Assembly: GCA_963792705.1 (NCBI GenBank)
Contig: CAWBXD010000011.1
Coordinates: 682,001-746,000 of the forward strand
DNA from: JBBQVS01 sp963792705
GTDB taxonomy: Bacteria > Chloroflexota > Ktedonobacteria > Ktedonobacterales > Ktedonobacteraceae
Reading direction: 5' to 3'
Length of the DNA: 64,000 bases
A program made the position numbers and the translations under genes. Each line of letters begins with the position of its first letter. Positions within the stretch are counted from its first letter, which is position 1. A model generated the notes under the pieces. That model ran no database searches. It saw nothing but the letters and a program-made list of their open reading frames with translations, and had not been told where the DNA came from. This document shows positions 16,584 to 24,207 of the stretch, piece after piece.

Positions 16584-17438
16584 ATGAGCAACGAGGCTAC
16601 TTCCCTTGTAATGCACAGCAACGGTCAGAACTATAAAACCGCGAGCACACTAGAAACCATTGTTGCAGCGATACAAGATATTACTACAACGGGTCCACAA
16701 CAGATTGCACTAGTAACACTTTCACTGCAATTTACTGTGGAAGATGCAAGGGGGTCGCGTCGTCGTCAGCTTGTTGCACAAAGTACTCAGTACTACCTGG
16801 AAGAGTTGCGTCGTCTAGTACGCAAAACAGATGTCGTTTACCTGCTTGATTCGACCTTCTACTTTCTGCTGCTTGGCGCGAACAAAGACGGTGGGAGCAT
16901 CGTTGAGAACCGTCTATGGGATGCTTTACTCTGGTGTGTTCACAATGCCGACGAAGGCAATACACTACGACCTCGCGTTATGACAATTGGACATGGTGCT
17001 TATTCCATAGCAGATAGAGACATACAGACATGTATCGACACTGCAAACGAAGCTTGCTACAGCTTTGACACATGCCCAGAAACCGATAGTGATTACATTG
17101 AGCCTTCACAAGAAGACGATACAGACGTGATGAACGCAACAGAGGAAGCACTGCAAGAAGGCGAGTTAACAGCTCTTGCGCGTAAGCTCGGTGTCCCATA
17201 CCTCTCACTATTGCCGCGCAAAAAACCAGAGCAGGTACAACGACTGGTAACGCTCAAGCTTGCCCATGAACTACAATGTTACCCACTCGGTCGCGAACGC
17301 GGCACACTCACCGTTGCCCTCTCGAACCCACAGGATACGAGCACTATTGCACGTCTACACAAGGAAACAGGCTTACGCATCTTTCCTGTGCTTACACATC
17401 CCCAGGAGTTACAAACCGCACTTAGCCAACTTTTTTGA
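16584..17438 (+). CDS. Degenerate GGDEF-like domain joined to a GspE/PilB N-terminal-like domain
   Basis: The 284-residue protein has two parts. Residues about 25-160 show the layout of a diguanylate cyclase domain (LVTLSLQF, then LRRLVRKTDVVYLLDSTFYF followed by LLLGANKDGG), but the GGDEF signature is replaced by LDSTF, so no cyclase activity is expected. Residues about 190-284 resemble the N-terminal domain of type II secretion and type IV pilus ATPases (LARKLGVPYLSLLPR, then TLTVALSNPQDT). These domains sense c-di-GMP or control assembly ATPases. A signalling or motility adaptor role is inferred. The N-terminal assignment is weak and the C-terminal one moderate. Confidence 0.55.
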   Translation: MSNEATSLVMHSNGQNYKTASTLETIVAAIQDITTTGPQQIALVTLSLQFTVEDARGSRRRQLVAQSTQYYLEELRRLVRKTDVVYLLDSTFYFLLLGANKDGGSIVENRLWDALLWCVHNADEGNTLRPRVMTIGHGAYSIADRDIQTCIDTANEACYSFDTCPETDSDYIEPSQEDDTDVMNATEEALQEGELTALARKLGVPYLSLLPRKKPEQVQRLVTLKLAHELQCYPLGRERGTLTVALSNPQDTSTIARLHKETGLRIFPVLTHPQELQTALSQLF

Positions 17439-17564
17439 TAGACGTAACTTGCTCTGCTATAATGGATGTGGTGAGGACATAACACAAGGTATGATGTAGA
17501 GAGTGTGATGAATCAGACGCATGGTCCTCATCTCTATTAATAAAAGAGAGGAACTATTTCAAGC

Positions 17565-18488
17565 ATGAAAATACTTGTTACTGGCGGTGCTGGCTTTATC
17601 GGCTCACATATCGTCGATCAATTGATAACGGCAGGTCATGATGTAGCGGTTGTCGATAACCTATGGAATCACGGTGGAGGGAAAGAAAGTAATCTTAACC
17701 CCAAGGCCAAGTTTTATCGCGCCGATATTACCGACGAAACGGCCCTTACACAGATATTCGATGAGGTAAAACCGGAGGTTGTGAGCCATCAAGCGGCACA
17801 AGCGAGCGTGGCAATTTCAACACAAAATCCACAATTGGATGCGCGTATCAACATTATTGGCTTGCTCAATGTGCTAACAAATTGTACACGTGTGAGTGTC
17901 AAGAAGATTATTTTCGCCTCGTCGGGTGCGACCTATGGCACCCCTGTTCGTAACCCTGTTGATGAAGAGGTTCCACAGCGTCCAGAGTCGCCCTATGGCA
18001 TTACCAAATTGACAACCGAATACTATCTGCGCTACTGGCATGAGGCGAACGACTTGAACTATACCGCGCTTCGTTATGGCAACGTCTATGGCCCACGTCA
18101 GGACCCTAATGGTGAAGCGGGTGTCATCGCCATTTTCGCCAAACGCTTTCTCAACAACGAAGGCGTGCGTATCGACTGGGATGGTGAGCAGAAGAAAGAC
18201 TATGTGTACGTAGAAGATGTGGCGCGCGCTAATGTGCTGGCCCTCGAACACGGCAATAACGACGTCTTCTGTATTGGTGCTGGCAATCCGGTCTCCGTCA
18301 ACGCCATCTACGACCTGCTGGCAAAAATCACGGGCAACAAGCCAGAAATCACTCGCGCTCCTAAGCGTCCCGGCGATATCTACTTGTCCTACTTCAATCC
18401 CAGCAAGGCCGAACGTATTCTAGGTTGGAAGTCACAAGCCAACTTTGAAGAGGGCGTTCGGGCAACGGTAGACTATTTCAGAAAGTAA
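17565..18488 (+). CDS. NAD-dependent epimerase/dehydratase, UDP-glucose 4-epimerase-like
   Basis: The 307-residue short-chain extended reductase has the Rossmann motif TGGAGFIGSHIVDQL at the N-terminus, the catalytic Ser-Ser-Ala segment (FASSGATYG), YGITK with the Tyr/Lys pair, and the C-terminal sugar-specific region with RYGNVYGPRQDP. It probably interconverts or modifies a nucleotide sugar in the cytoplasm. It lies convergent to the heptose isomerase and kinase genes and belongs to the same functional island. AGAGAGGAAC precedes the ATG. The exact sugar cannot be read from the sequence. Confidence 0.88.
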   Translation: MKILVTGGAGFIGSHIVDQLITAGHDVAVVDNLWNHGGGKESNLNPKAKFYRADITDETALTQIFDEVKPEVVSHQAAQASVAISTQNPQLDARINIIGLLNVLTNCTRVSVKKIIFASSGATYGTPVRNPVDEEVPQRPESPYGITKLTTEYYLRYWHEANDLNYTALRYGNVYGPRQDPNGEAGVIAIFAKRFLNNEGVRIDWDGEQKKDYVYVEDVARANVLALEHGNNDVFCIGAGNPVSVNAIYDLLAKITGNKPEITRAPKRPGDIYLSYFNPSKAERILGWKSQANFEEGVRATVDYFRK

Positions 18489-18552
18489 GAACGTGACGGT
18501 AAGGCATGACAGGTGCTCTGCCCGTGTCATGCCTTACCGTCACGTTCTTACT
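18484..18552. terminator. Perfect palindrome with 28-bp arms joining two convergent stop codons
   Basis: Arms 18484-18511 and 18525-18552 are exact reverse complements. The TAA of the plus-strand epimerase and the TAA of the minus-strand isomerase lie symmetrically inside the outer ends of the two arms. One structure thus ends both genes. Confidence 0.75.
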
Positions 18553-19141
18553 CCACTCTCACGAGTGCTAACTTCTCCGCGTAGGAGCGTACAACAGTAC
18601 GCATGTGACGCGTGATGATGTGTGCAATAATCGAGTGAGCATCCTCTTCTTGCTCGATGTTTTGACCTGGGGCAAGCACATAGGCATCGACGATTTCCTT
18701 GATTTTGCCCCCTTTTGCACCAAGCAGCCCAATAGTGGAGGCGCGAGATTGCTTGGCAAGATCGAGGGCGTTGATAACGTTAAGCGAATTGCCACTAGCA
18801 CTAATGCCAATCACTACGTCACCAGGTTCGATCAGGTTGGCAAGTTGCTCGGCGAAGATATGTTCATAGGCTGTGTCATTGCTCCAAGCGGTAATCAAAG
18901 GGACGTGATCGGTAAGCGAGATGGCTTTGAGCCGAGGGGCTTGCGGCATAATCGTATTTTTCGCCAGGTCTAGTGCAAAGTGTGACGCTGTAGCAGCACT
19001 GCCACCATTGCCCATAATGAAGACACGATGCCCATCATGATAGCAATCCTCTAACAAGCGCAGGACGCAATACAAATCGTCTTGCGAAATAGCCTTCATC
19101 ATCTGCTCAATTTCGCTAAAATAAGTAGTAATTTCGTTCAC
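18548..19141 (-). CDS. SIS-domain phosphosugar isomerase, phosphoheptose isomerase (GmhA)-like
   Basis: The 197-residue SIS protein has IMGNGGSAATASHFALDLAKN for phosphosugar binding, SLTDHVPLITAWSND, and GISASGNSLNVINAL, all typical of sedoheptulose-7-phosphate isomerase. It would make D-glycero-D-manno-heptose 7-phosphate for the kinase encoded just upstream. I take the GTG at 19141 as start: it overlaps the kinase stop by one base (TAGTG) and has AAGGA 8 bases upstream. A longer frame to 19174 would lie within the kinase coding region without a ribosome site. Confidence 0.85.
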   Translation of the reverse strand: MNEITTYFSEIEQMMKAISQDDLYCVLRLLEDCYHDGHRVFIMGNGGSAATASHFALDLAKNTIMPQAPRLKAISLTDHVPLITAWSNDTAYEHIFAEQLANLIEPGDVVIGISASGNSLNVINALDLAKQSRASTIGLLGAKGGKIKEIVDAYVLAPGQNIEQEEDAHSIIAHIITRHMRTVVRSYAEKLALVRVE

Positions 19142-20193
19142 TATAGTTTTCCTTGATCGTAAGGGGCAATCCATTCAGGCTTGAAATTGGCGACATTCAG
19201 GACCACAGTCGCCCCTTGATGGTCAAAATGAAAGTTCATACGCTTCAAACCACGCTCCTCTAACACCTCAGTCACGGTCTGTTGCGCTTCCTCGTGACAA
19301 TAAATGAGCATGAAGCCACCACCACCTGCCCCTGTGATTTTTCCTGCGGTCGCGCCATTTTTTAAAGCAAGCTCATAACATTCATCAATAAAGCCTGTCG
19401 AGAGGCCGGGAGCGAGCTGCCGTTTCTCTTGCCACGAATAGTGGAGCAACCGAGCGAATTCGTCGAGGTCGCCGTGCTCCAAGCATACCTGTACATCTAA
19501 CGCGACTTGCTTGATGTTGTGCAGGGCTTGCAGGACAGACTCGTCTCGGTCCTGTGTTGATTTACGCTGATGCTTGAGAATGGAAGTTGACTCGCGCGAA
19601 CTGCCTGTAAAAAATAGCATCAGCCGTTGCTCTAATGTCTTACGCACAGCAGGCGCAATATTGATAGGTTCAACGTTCACTCCATCAGTGGTAAAGGTAA
19701 TTTTGTTGAGACCTCCAAAGGCGGAGGCATACTGGTCTTGCTTACCAATTGGCATCCCCATTTTGGTAATTTCGATAAAGGAAGCAAGTTCAGCAACCTG
19801 CTGTTTGGTCATTGGTTGTTCGACAAGCGTGGAGAGCGCGCGTACCATCGTCACCGCAGCAGCACTCGACGACCCCAAACCTGTACCAGGAGGAACTTCG
19901 CTGGCAAGAAAAAGGTTAACACCCCTACGAATACCAAAATGATGAAGAATAGCCTTCGGGAGCGCGAGATCACCATCCCAGAACAGATCATTGTAAGGTG
20001 AATGGCGGAAGAGCGAACGATAGTCAGCCGAGATCACCTGTAAATCATCACTTTCATCAGTCGTAATCACCGCGTAAAAGTACTTGTTGATAGCGGTACT
20101 TACAACAACCCCACCATATTTGGCATAATACGCCTCCAAGTCGGTACCGCCGCCACCAAAACTGATACGCATAGGTGCTCGCGCGATTAACAT
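19141..20193 (-). CDS. GHMP kinase, D-glycero-alpha-D-manno-heptose 7-phosphate kinase (HddA)-like
   Basis: The 350-residue protein begins MLIARAPMRISFGGGGTDLE, typical of HddA. The ATP-binding GHMP loop is VPPGTGLGSSSAAAVTMV and the C-terminal glycine motif is KITGAGGGGFMLIYC. It phosphorylates heptose 7-phosphate at C1 on the way to GDP-heptose. It is translationally coupled to the downstream isomerase. Fucokinase-type relatives share these motifs, so the substrate is inferred mostly from the neighbouring isomerase. Confidence 0.85.
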   Translation of the reverse strand: MLIARAPMRISFGGGGTDLEAYYAKYGGVVVSTAINKYFYAVITTDESDDLQVISADYRSLFRHSPYNDLFWDGDLALPKAILHHFGIRRGVNLFLASEVPPGTGLGSSSAAAVTMVRALSTLVEQPMTKQQVAELASFIEITKMGMPIGKQDQYASAFGGLNKITFTTDGVNVEPINIAPAVRKTLEQRLMLFFTGSSRESTSILKHQRKSTQDRDESVLQALHNIKQVALDVQVCLEHGDLDEFARLLHYSWQEKRQLAPGLSTGFIDECYELALKNGATAGKITGAGGGGFMLIYCHEEAQQTVTEVLEERGLKRMNFHFDHQGATVVLNVANFKPEWIAPYDQGKL

Positions 20194-20283
20194 ACTTTCT
20201 CCTCTTAAAACGGTCCCTGCTACATGGTCAATGTTTATTTAGCACCGTTGTAGTAGTCTACCAACATTGATGGGATGGATTTC

Positions 20284-20396
20284 GTAGGGACCACATTGAT
20301 GGCGTCCACGCCCAATTCATTGCGCGAGTTTTGCATCACGCTTGAGAGAACTCGCGCAATGAATTGCGCCTCGGACGCCATCAATGTGGTCCCTAC
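20284..20396. repeat. Compact family B repeat with two nested perfect stems (113 bp)
   Basis: The outer stem has 24-bp arms: it opens GTAGGGACCACATTGATGG (20284 onward) and the right arm is its exact complement, ending at 20396. The inner stem has 18-bp arms, CAATTCATTGCGCGAGTT with its exact complement. The element could form a long double hairpin. It lies between the kinase gene and sat, upstream of the former and downstream of the latter. Confidence 0.9.
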
Positions 20397-20480
20397 TAGT
20401 CTGTCCAACTAAATGTGTCATTGTATTGCGAAATGCAGGAAGCGTCTATCGTCTCTCCATACCAAGTTGTTTTGTTAATA

Positions 20481-21647
20481 TCACGCGATGGGTTGACGCA
20501 TCGCTTCAATTAACACTTTTGCCACCTCTGGACGCGAGAACTCGCGTGGGGGAACCTCGCCAGACTGCAACATTTGACGCACTTTGGTGCCGCTCAGCGT
20601 TACATGCTGTTCACTTCCATGTGGGCAGGTCTTGCTAGAGGCCATTGCATCACAGGCACGACAGAAGAAGGTGTGGTCAAAAAACATTGGTGTGATCCCC
20701 AGTTTCTCAGCATCGAACTCCGCGAAGATATGGTGTGCGTCATAGGTGCCATAGTAGTTGCCGACGCCTGCATGGTCGCGCCCAACAATAAAGTGTGAGC
20801 ACCCATAATTCTTACGCATCAAGGCGTGGAAGATGGCTTCACGCGGACCCGCATAGCGCATGGCAGCAGGTAGTACGCCAAGCACAACGCGGTTGGCAGG
20901 ATAGTAGTTTGCCAGCAAGACCTCGTAACAGCGCATACGGACATTGGCAGGAATGTCGTCACCTTTTGTGTCACCGACCAACGGATGTAAGAAGAGGCCA
21001 TCAACCGTTTCCATCGCACACTTTTGAATATACTCGTGGGCGCGATGTACAGGGTTACGCGTCTGGAAACCAACAACACGTTTCCAACCGCGCTCAGCAA
21101 ATTGTGCGCGGGATTGTGTAGGAGTCAAACGATACTCAGGAAATACCTGTTGCTGCAACGCCACAACACGCACCGGACCACCTAACAGCACCTCGCCTTG
21201 CCCGTATACGACCTTGACGCCTGGGTGTGCTTCGTCTTCTGTACGGTATACCTTACGCGCTTCATGCTGCTTGTCATAGCCAAACTTATCTTCAACAATC
21301 ATGACCGCTTGCATGATCCCCTGCTCATTCACCAGCGCGACCTCTGACCCAAGCTTTACCATCTCAGCCTGCTCTTGTGTTGCTGCGAGTGTAATTGGCA
21401 CCGACCAGGGTAGCCCATTGCTCAGATGCATGTTGTCAACAACATTGAAATAATCTTTATGAGTCATGAAGCCACGCAAAGGACTATAGGCACCGATTGC
21501 CAGCATTTCAAGGTCGGCCAGTTGTCGTGAGCCAACCGTAATTTTGGGCAAGTTTCGGGCGCGTTCTCGTAGTTCAACAGCCTCAGCTTCATTCGCCATG
21601 TTGGTTATTAACGTTCCCCCATGAGGGAGGATTAGTCCGTCTGTCAT
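20481..21647 (-). CDS. sat: Sulfate adenylyltransferase (ATP sulfurylase)
   Basis: The 388-residue protein is a monofunctional Sat. It has the ATP-binding QTRNPVHRAHEYIQK with the HxxH pattern, the second motif FIVGRDHAGVGNYYG, and the zinc-type cluster FFCRACDAMASSKTCPHG near residue 330. It forms adenosine 5'-phosphosulfate from sulfate and ATP. It is followed upstream by cysC in the same direction. No APS or PAPS reductase, sulfite reductase or sulfate transporter is present, so the pathway here may lead to PAPS for sulfation. Regulation is not visible. Confidence 0.95.
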   Translation of the reverse strand: MTDGLILPHGGTLITNMANEAEAVELRERARNLPKITVGSRQLADLEMLAIGAYSPLRGFMTHKDYFNVVDNMHLSNGLPWSVPITLAATQEQAEMVKLGSEVALVNEQGIMQAVMIVEDKFGYDKQHEARKVYRTEDEAHPGVKVVYGQGEVLLGGPVRVVALQQQVFPEYRLTPTQSRAQFAERGWKRVVGFQTRNPVHRAHEYIQKCAMETVDGLFLHPLVGDTKGDDIPANVRMRCYEVLLANYYPANRVVLGVLPAAMRYAGPREAIFHALMRKNYGCSHFIVGRDHAGVGNYYGTYDAHHIFAEFDAEKLGITPMFFDHTFFCRACDAMASSKTCPHGSEQHVTLSGTKVRQMLQSGEVPPREFSRPEVAKVLIEAMRQPIA

Positions 21648-21722
21648 TGCTTATATCTCTCGTTTCTTTGTCTATCACAACAAAACACCTATACGGGTCT
21701 GATGATGCGAACGTGGATATCT

Positions 21723-21791
21723 GTAGGGACCGATTGATCGCCTCCTCGTGGCAAGCAACCACTAAAAAGGAGGCGATCAATCGGTCCCTAC
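21723..21791. repeat. Family A repeat supplying the cysC stop codon
   Basis: This 69-bp copy has compensatory changes compared with other copies (CGCCTCCT pairs with AGGAGGCG). Its symmetry extends outwards to GGATATCTG and CAGATATCC. On the minus strand, CTG TAG GGACC reads the last codon and stop of cysC, so the stop lies within the element's end. Confidence 0.9.
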
Positions 21792-22387
21792 AGATATCCT
21801 AACGCTGCAAGACGTTCCGTCACAATCGTTGACTCGTCGGGCGTCAATGCCTCTTCGGATTCGAGATAACCAAGTGCTTCGAGGGTGGAAAGGATACGTG
21901 CAGCACTCTCGGCAACCGTCTCTTTGTCGGACTCGATGATGAGTTCGGGCTGCTGTGGTTCCTCATAGGGGTCATCGACCCCTGTCAAGCCTTTGAGTTT
22001 TCCTTCGTCGGCAAGTTTGTACAGACCTTTTACATCGCGCTGGCGACACACATCAATGGGACATTTCACATAAACCTCGATGAAGTTCCCAATCTCGTTT
22101 CTTGCCCATGCGCGTGTCTCAGCATAGGGCGAGATTGCGGCAGAGATACAGGCGACTCCATTGCGTGTAAGCAGGTTACAGACGAAGGCGATACGTTTGA
22201 TATTGGTATCGCGGTCCTCACGACTGAAACCAAGTCCTTTGCTAAGGTTTGTACGCACGACATCACCGTCGAGCACTTCTACATTGCGCCCACGTGCCTG
22301 AATCTGCTGCTCCACGGCCAGCGCAAGAGTGCTTTTGCCAGCACCAGAAAGTCCAGTAAACCAGATAGTAAAACCTTTATGTGTCAA
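21788..22387 (-). CDS. cysC: Adenylylsulfate kinase
   Basis: The P-loop GLSGAGKSTLALAVE, the motif VLDGDVVRTNLSKGLGFSREDRDTN and FIEVYVKCPIDVCRQRDVKGLY identify APS kinase, which makes PAPS. I start at TTG 22387, because AAGGAG lies 8 bases before it and gives a 199-residue protein of family length. A longer frame reaching 22456 would run into a dispersed repeat and is not credible. The C-terminus ends LAALGYL, with the stop donated by the adjacent repeat. sat lies downstream in the same direction, with the repeat in between. Confidence 0.93.
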   Translation of the reverse strand: MTHKGFTIWFTGLSGAGKSTLALAVEQQIQARGRNVEVLDGDVVRTNLSKGLGFSREDRDTNIKRIAFVCNLLTRNGVACISAAISPYAETRAWARNEIGNFIEVYVKCPIDVCRQRDVKGLYKLADEGKLKGLTGVDDPYEEPQQPELIIESDKETVAESAARILSTLEALGYLESEEALTPDESTIVTERLAALGYL

Positions 22388-22424
22388 TGCATGTTCTCCT
22401 TGAGATGATGTGTTTATGACTTCT

Positions 22425-22493
22425 GTAGGGACCGATTGATCGCGTCCTCGTGGCAATCCACCGCCGAGAAGGACGCGATCAATCGGTCCCTAC
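22425..22493. repeat. Family A repeat between cysC and the phosphodiesterase gene
   Basis: Consensus-like 69-bp copy with GATTGATCGCGTCCTCG and its complementary right arm. It starts (on the minus strand) two bases after the TAG stop of the upstream gene and ends about 38 bases before the cysC start codon. It could act as a terminator or attenuator between the two genes. Confidence 0.92.
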
Positions 22494-22494
22494 A

Positions 22495-23895
22495 CTAGAA
22501 TGTTTTCCCTTGCATATCCGTAGGAACAGGTACATCAAGTTGTTTCAGAATAGTTGGTGCCATGTCCATGAGTTGGAGGCCCGTCAGTTCGCGCCCACCC
22601 TTGCCTTCATGGATGGTGGGGTCATGGCGAATGACGATACCAAATTGGGCATGGTTGCAATCGTCGGGGCCGGTGTCATTCTCGAAAGAATAGATGGAGT
22701 CGTGGCCGATGGTACCAATCGAACGCCAATAGAGGTCGCCAAAATACACGATGAGGTCTGGCGCGACTCCGTTTACTTCCTCATAGACCTCTTCCGGTTT
22801 GTAGATGGTGGTACCAATATTGACACCATCAGGATCGGTCAACGCGACAAATTTGGCCTTGAGTTCGTTACGCAGTGCTTCCACCTCATCAGGCTTGACA
22901 ATCCCTTGTGGCTCTCGTCCCTTGATGTTGAGGAAGATACGAGCGTAGTAGCCTCCATCGCCCCAGACTTTGGTCTTGCTCCAATCAATGTCGCACTTGT
23001 CGATAGAGGTTAGTGTGCTTGGGCGTGACTTCAAGGTAAGATAACCCTCACGGATCAACCATTCGTTAACGCAAATACCACCATCCATCTTCTTCGCACC
23101 ATGATCGGATACGATAAAGACGGTGGTATCATCGTCAAGCAAGTCGAGAATTTGCCCAATTTCACCATCAATATAGCGATAATAGTCGCGGATACTATTA
23201 TTATATTTGGGATTGACCTCATATTTAGGATGAGTTGGATCATGATATTTCCATAAGCCATGATGAATACGGTCCGTGCCCATCTCAACGAACATAAAGA
23301 AATCCCACTCTTTTTCAGCAATCCATTTCTTGACCAGTTTGAACCGTCGCTCGGTCATCATATAAATTTGGCGCAAAAGATAGTCTTTGTCTTCTGTGCG
23401 GAAATTTGGCACATCGACGAGATATTCGCCAACAGTCGCCTCGATCTCTTTCATCGCAGACACGGGATAGGTATAAGGACGGTCAGGATTGCGTGTGGAG
23501 GGCGAGAGAAAACAACCGACCTGTATACCGTTGACAGGCTTTGGTGGGTAGGTCTGGGGTACGCCAACCGTAATTACCTTTTTTCCGGCGCGCGAAAGAA
23601 TATCCCACACGCGGTCGGTTTTCACTGTATTAGAATTTGCCAGCGTATTTTTGCTATAGGAATGGTCGCCGCGATTGCGAAAACCATAGAAACCGAGTGT
23701 ACCAGGGTCTTTGCTCGCCATCATCGAACTCCATGCAGGAACGGTGATGGCGGGAATACAGCTTTCCAGTTTGCCCCATACGCCATCGTCCATCACGCGT
23801 CTGAAGTTCGGCAATTCGTCGCGCCATTGCTCAAAGACCAGTTCTGGTGGGGCACAATCTAGTCCGATCACCAGCACTTTCTTACGTTGACTCAT
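22495..23895 (-). CDS. Alkaline-phosphatase-superfamily phosphodiesterase/nucleotide pyrophosphatase
   Basis: The 466-residue protein carries the metal-binding pattern of the nucleotide pyrophosphatase branch: VIGLDCAPPEL at the N-terminus, the nucleophile region AITVPAWSSMMASKDPG, EMGTDRIHHGLWKY, and FIVSDHGAKKMDGG. No signal peptide is seen, so it is probably cytoplasmic. Substrates of this group include phosphodiesters, nucleotide sugars and phosphoglycolipids. Being co-oriented with cysC and sat, it may remove PAP or process a sulfated or nucleotide-linked intermediate, but this is inference. Two metal-binding Asp-His pairs appear intact. Confidence 0.85.
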   Translation of the reverse strand: MSQRKKVLVIGLDCAPPELVFEQWRDELPNFRRVMDDGVWGKLESCIPAITVPAWSSMMASKDPGTLGFYGFRNRGDHSYSKNTLANSNTVKTDRVWDILSRAGKKVITVGVPQTYPPKPVNGIQVGCFLSPSTRNPDRPYTYPVSAMKEIEATVGEYLVDVPNFRTEDKDYLLRQIYMMTERRFKLVKKWIAEKEWDFFMFVEMGTDRIHHGLWKYHDPTHPKYEVNPKYNNSIRDYYRYIDGEIGQILDLLDDDTTVFIVSDHGAKKMDGGICVNEWLIREGYLTLKSRPSTLTSIDKCDIDWSKTKVWGDGGYYARIFLNIKGREPQGIVKPDEVEALRNELKAKFVALTDPDGVNIGTTIYKPEEVYEEVNGVAPDLIVYFGDLYWRSIGTIGHDSIYSFENDTGPDDCNHAQFGIVIRHDPTIHEGKGGRELTGLQLMDMAPTILKQLDVPVPTDMQGKTF

Positions 23896-24207
23896 AGATC
23901 CAAGCCTTTCGCTATTTTCTTCTATTGTAACATCAGTTGCATATCTTCGTACAATATTAACCTCAATAGGTTATCTGTAGTATAACATCAGTCACATTTT
24001 GTTGTATGATGACATCAAAATGAACGCCCTCCACGATTCTAATTCACCTACGAAAAAGTATAGGTGCGTTCGTTATCCTATCAAGCAAACAGCGTAGCAT
24101 TGATGAGGGAAATAATGCTATGCTCTTCCTATGTTATAGAGGTTGTTTGTGCCTACCTTGTGTAGGCATGTAACGAATGTTAAACACTACGAAAGAGAAG
24201 AACAACA
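23896..24207. promoter_or_regulatory. Divergent promoter region between the phosphodiesterase and inositol-phosphate synthase genes
   Basis: No gene is seen in these 312 bases. A 15-base direct repeat, TAACATCAGTTGCAT (23928-23942) and TAACATCAGTCACAT (23983-23997), is spaced by 55 bases, and a related GACATCAAAA occurs at 24011-24020. These may be binding sites for a regulator of the two divergent genes. No clear sigma-70 hexamer pair stands out. Confidence 0.4.

Noticed and set aside
21788..22456. Longer cysC reading frame starting at 22456
   Set aside because: The extra 23 codons lie inside a dispersed family A repeat and have no ribosome site. The TTG at 22387 has AAGGAG at proper distance and gives the family length.
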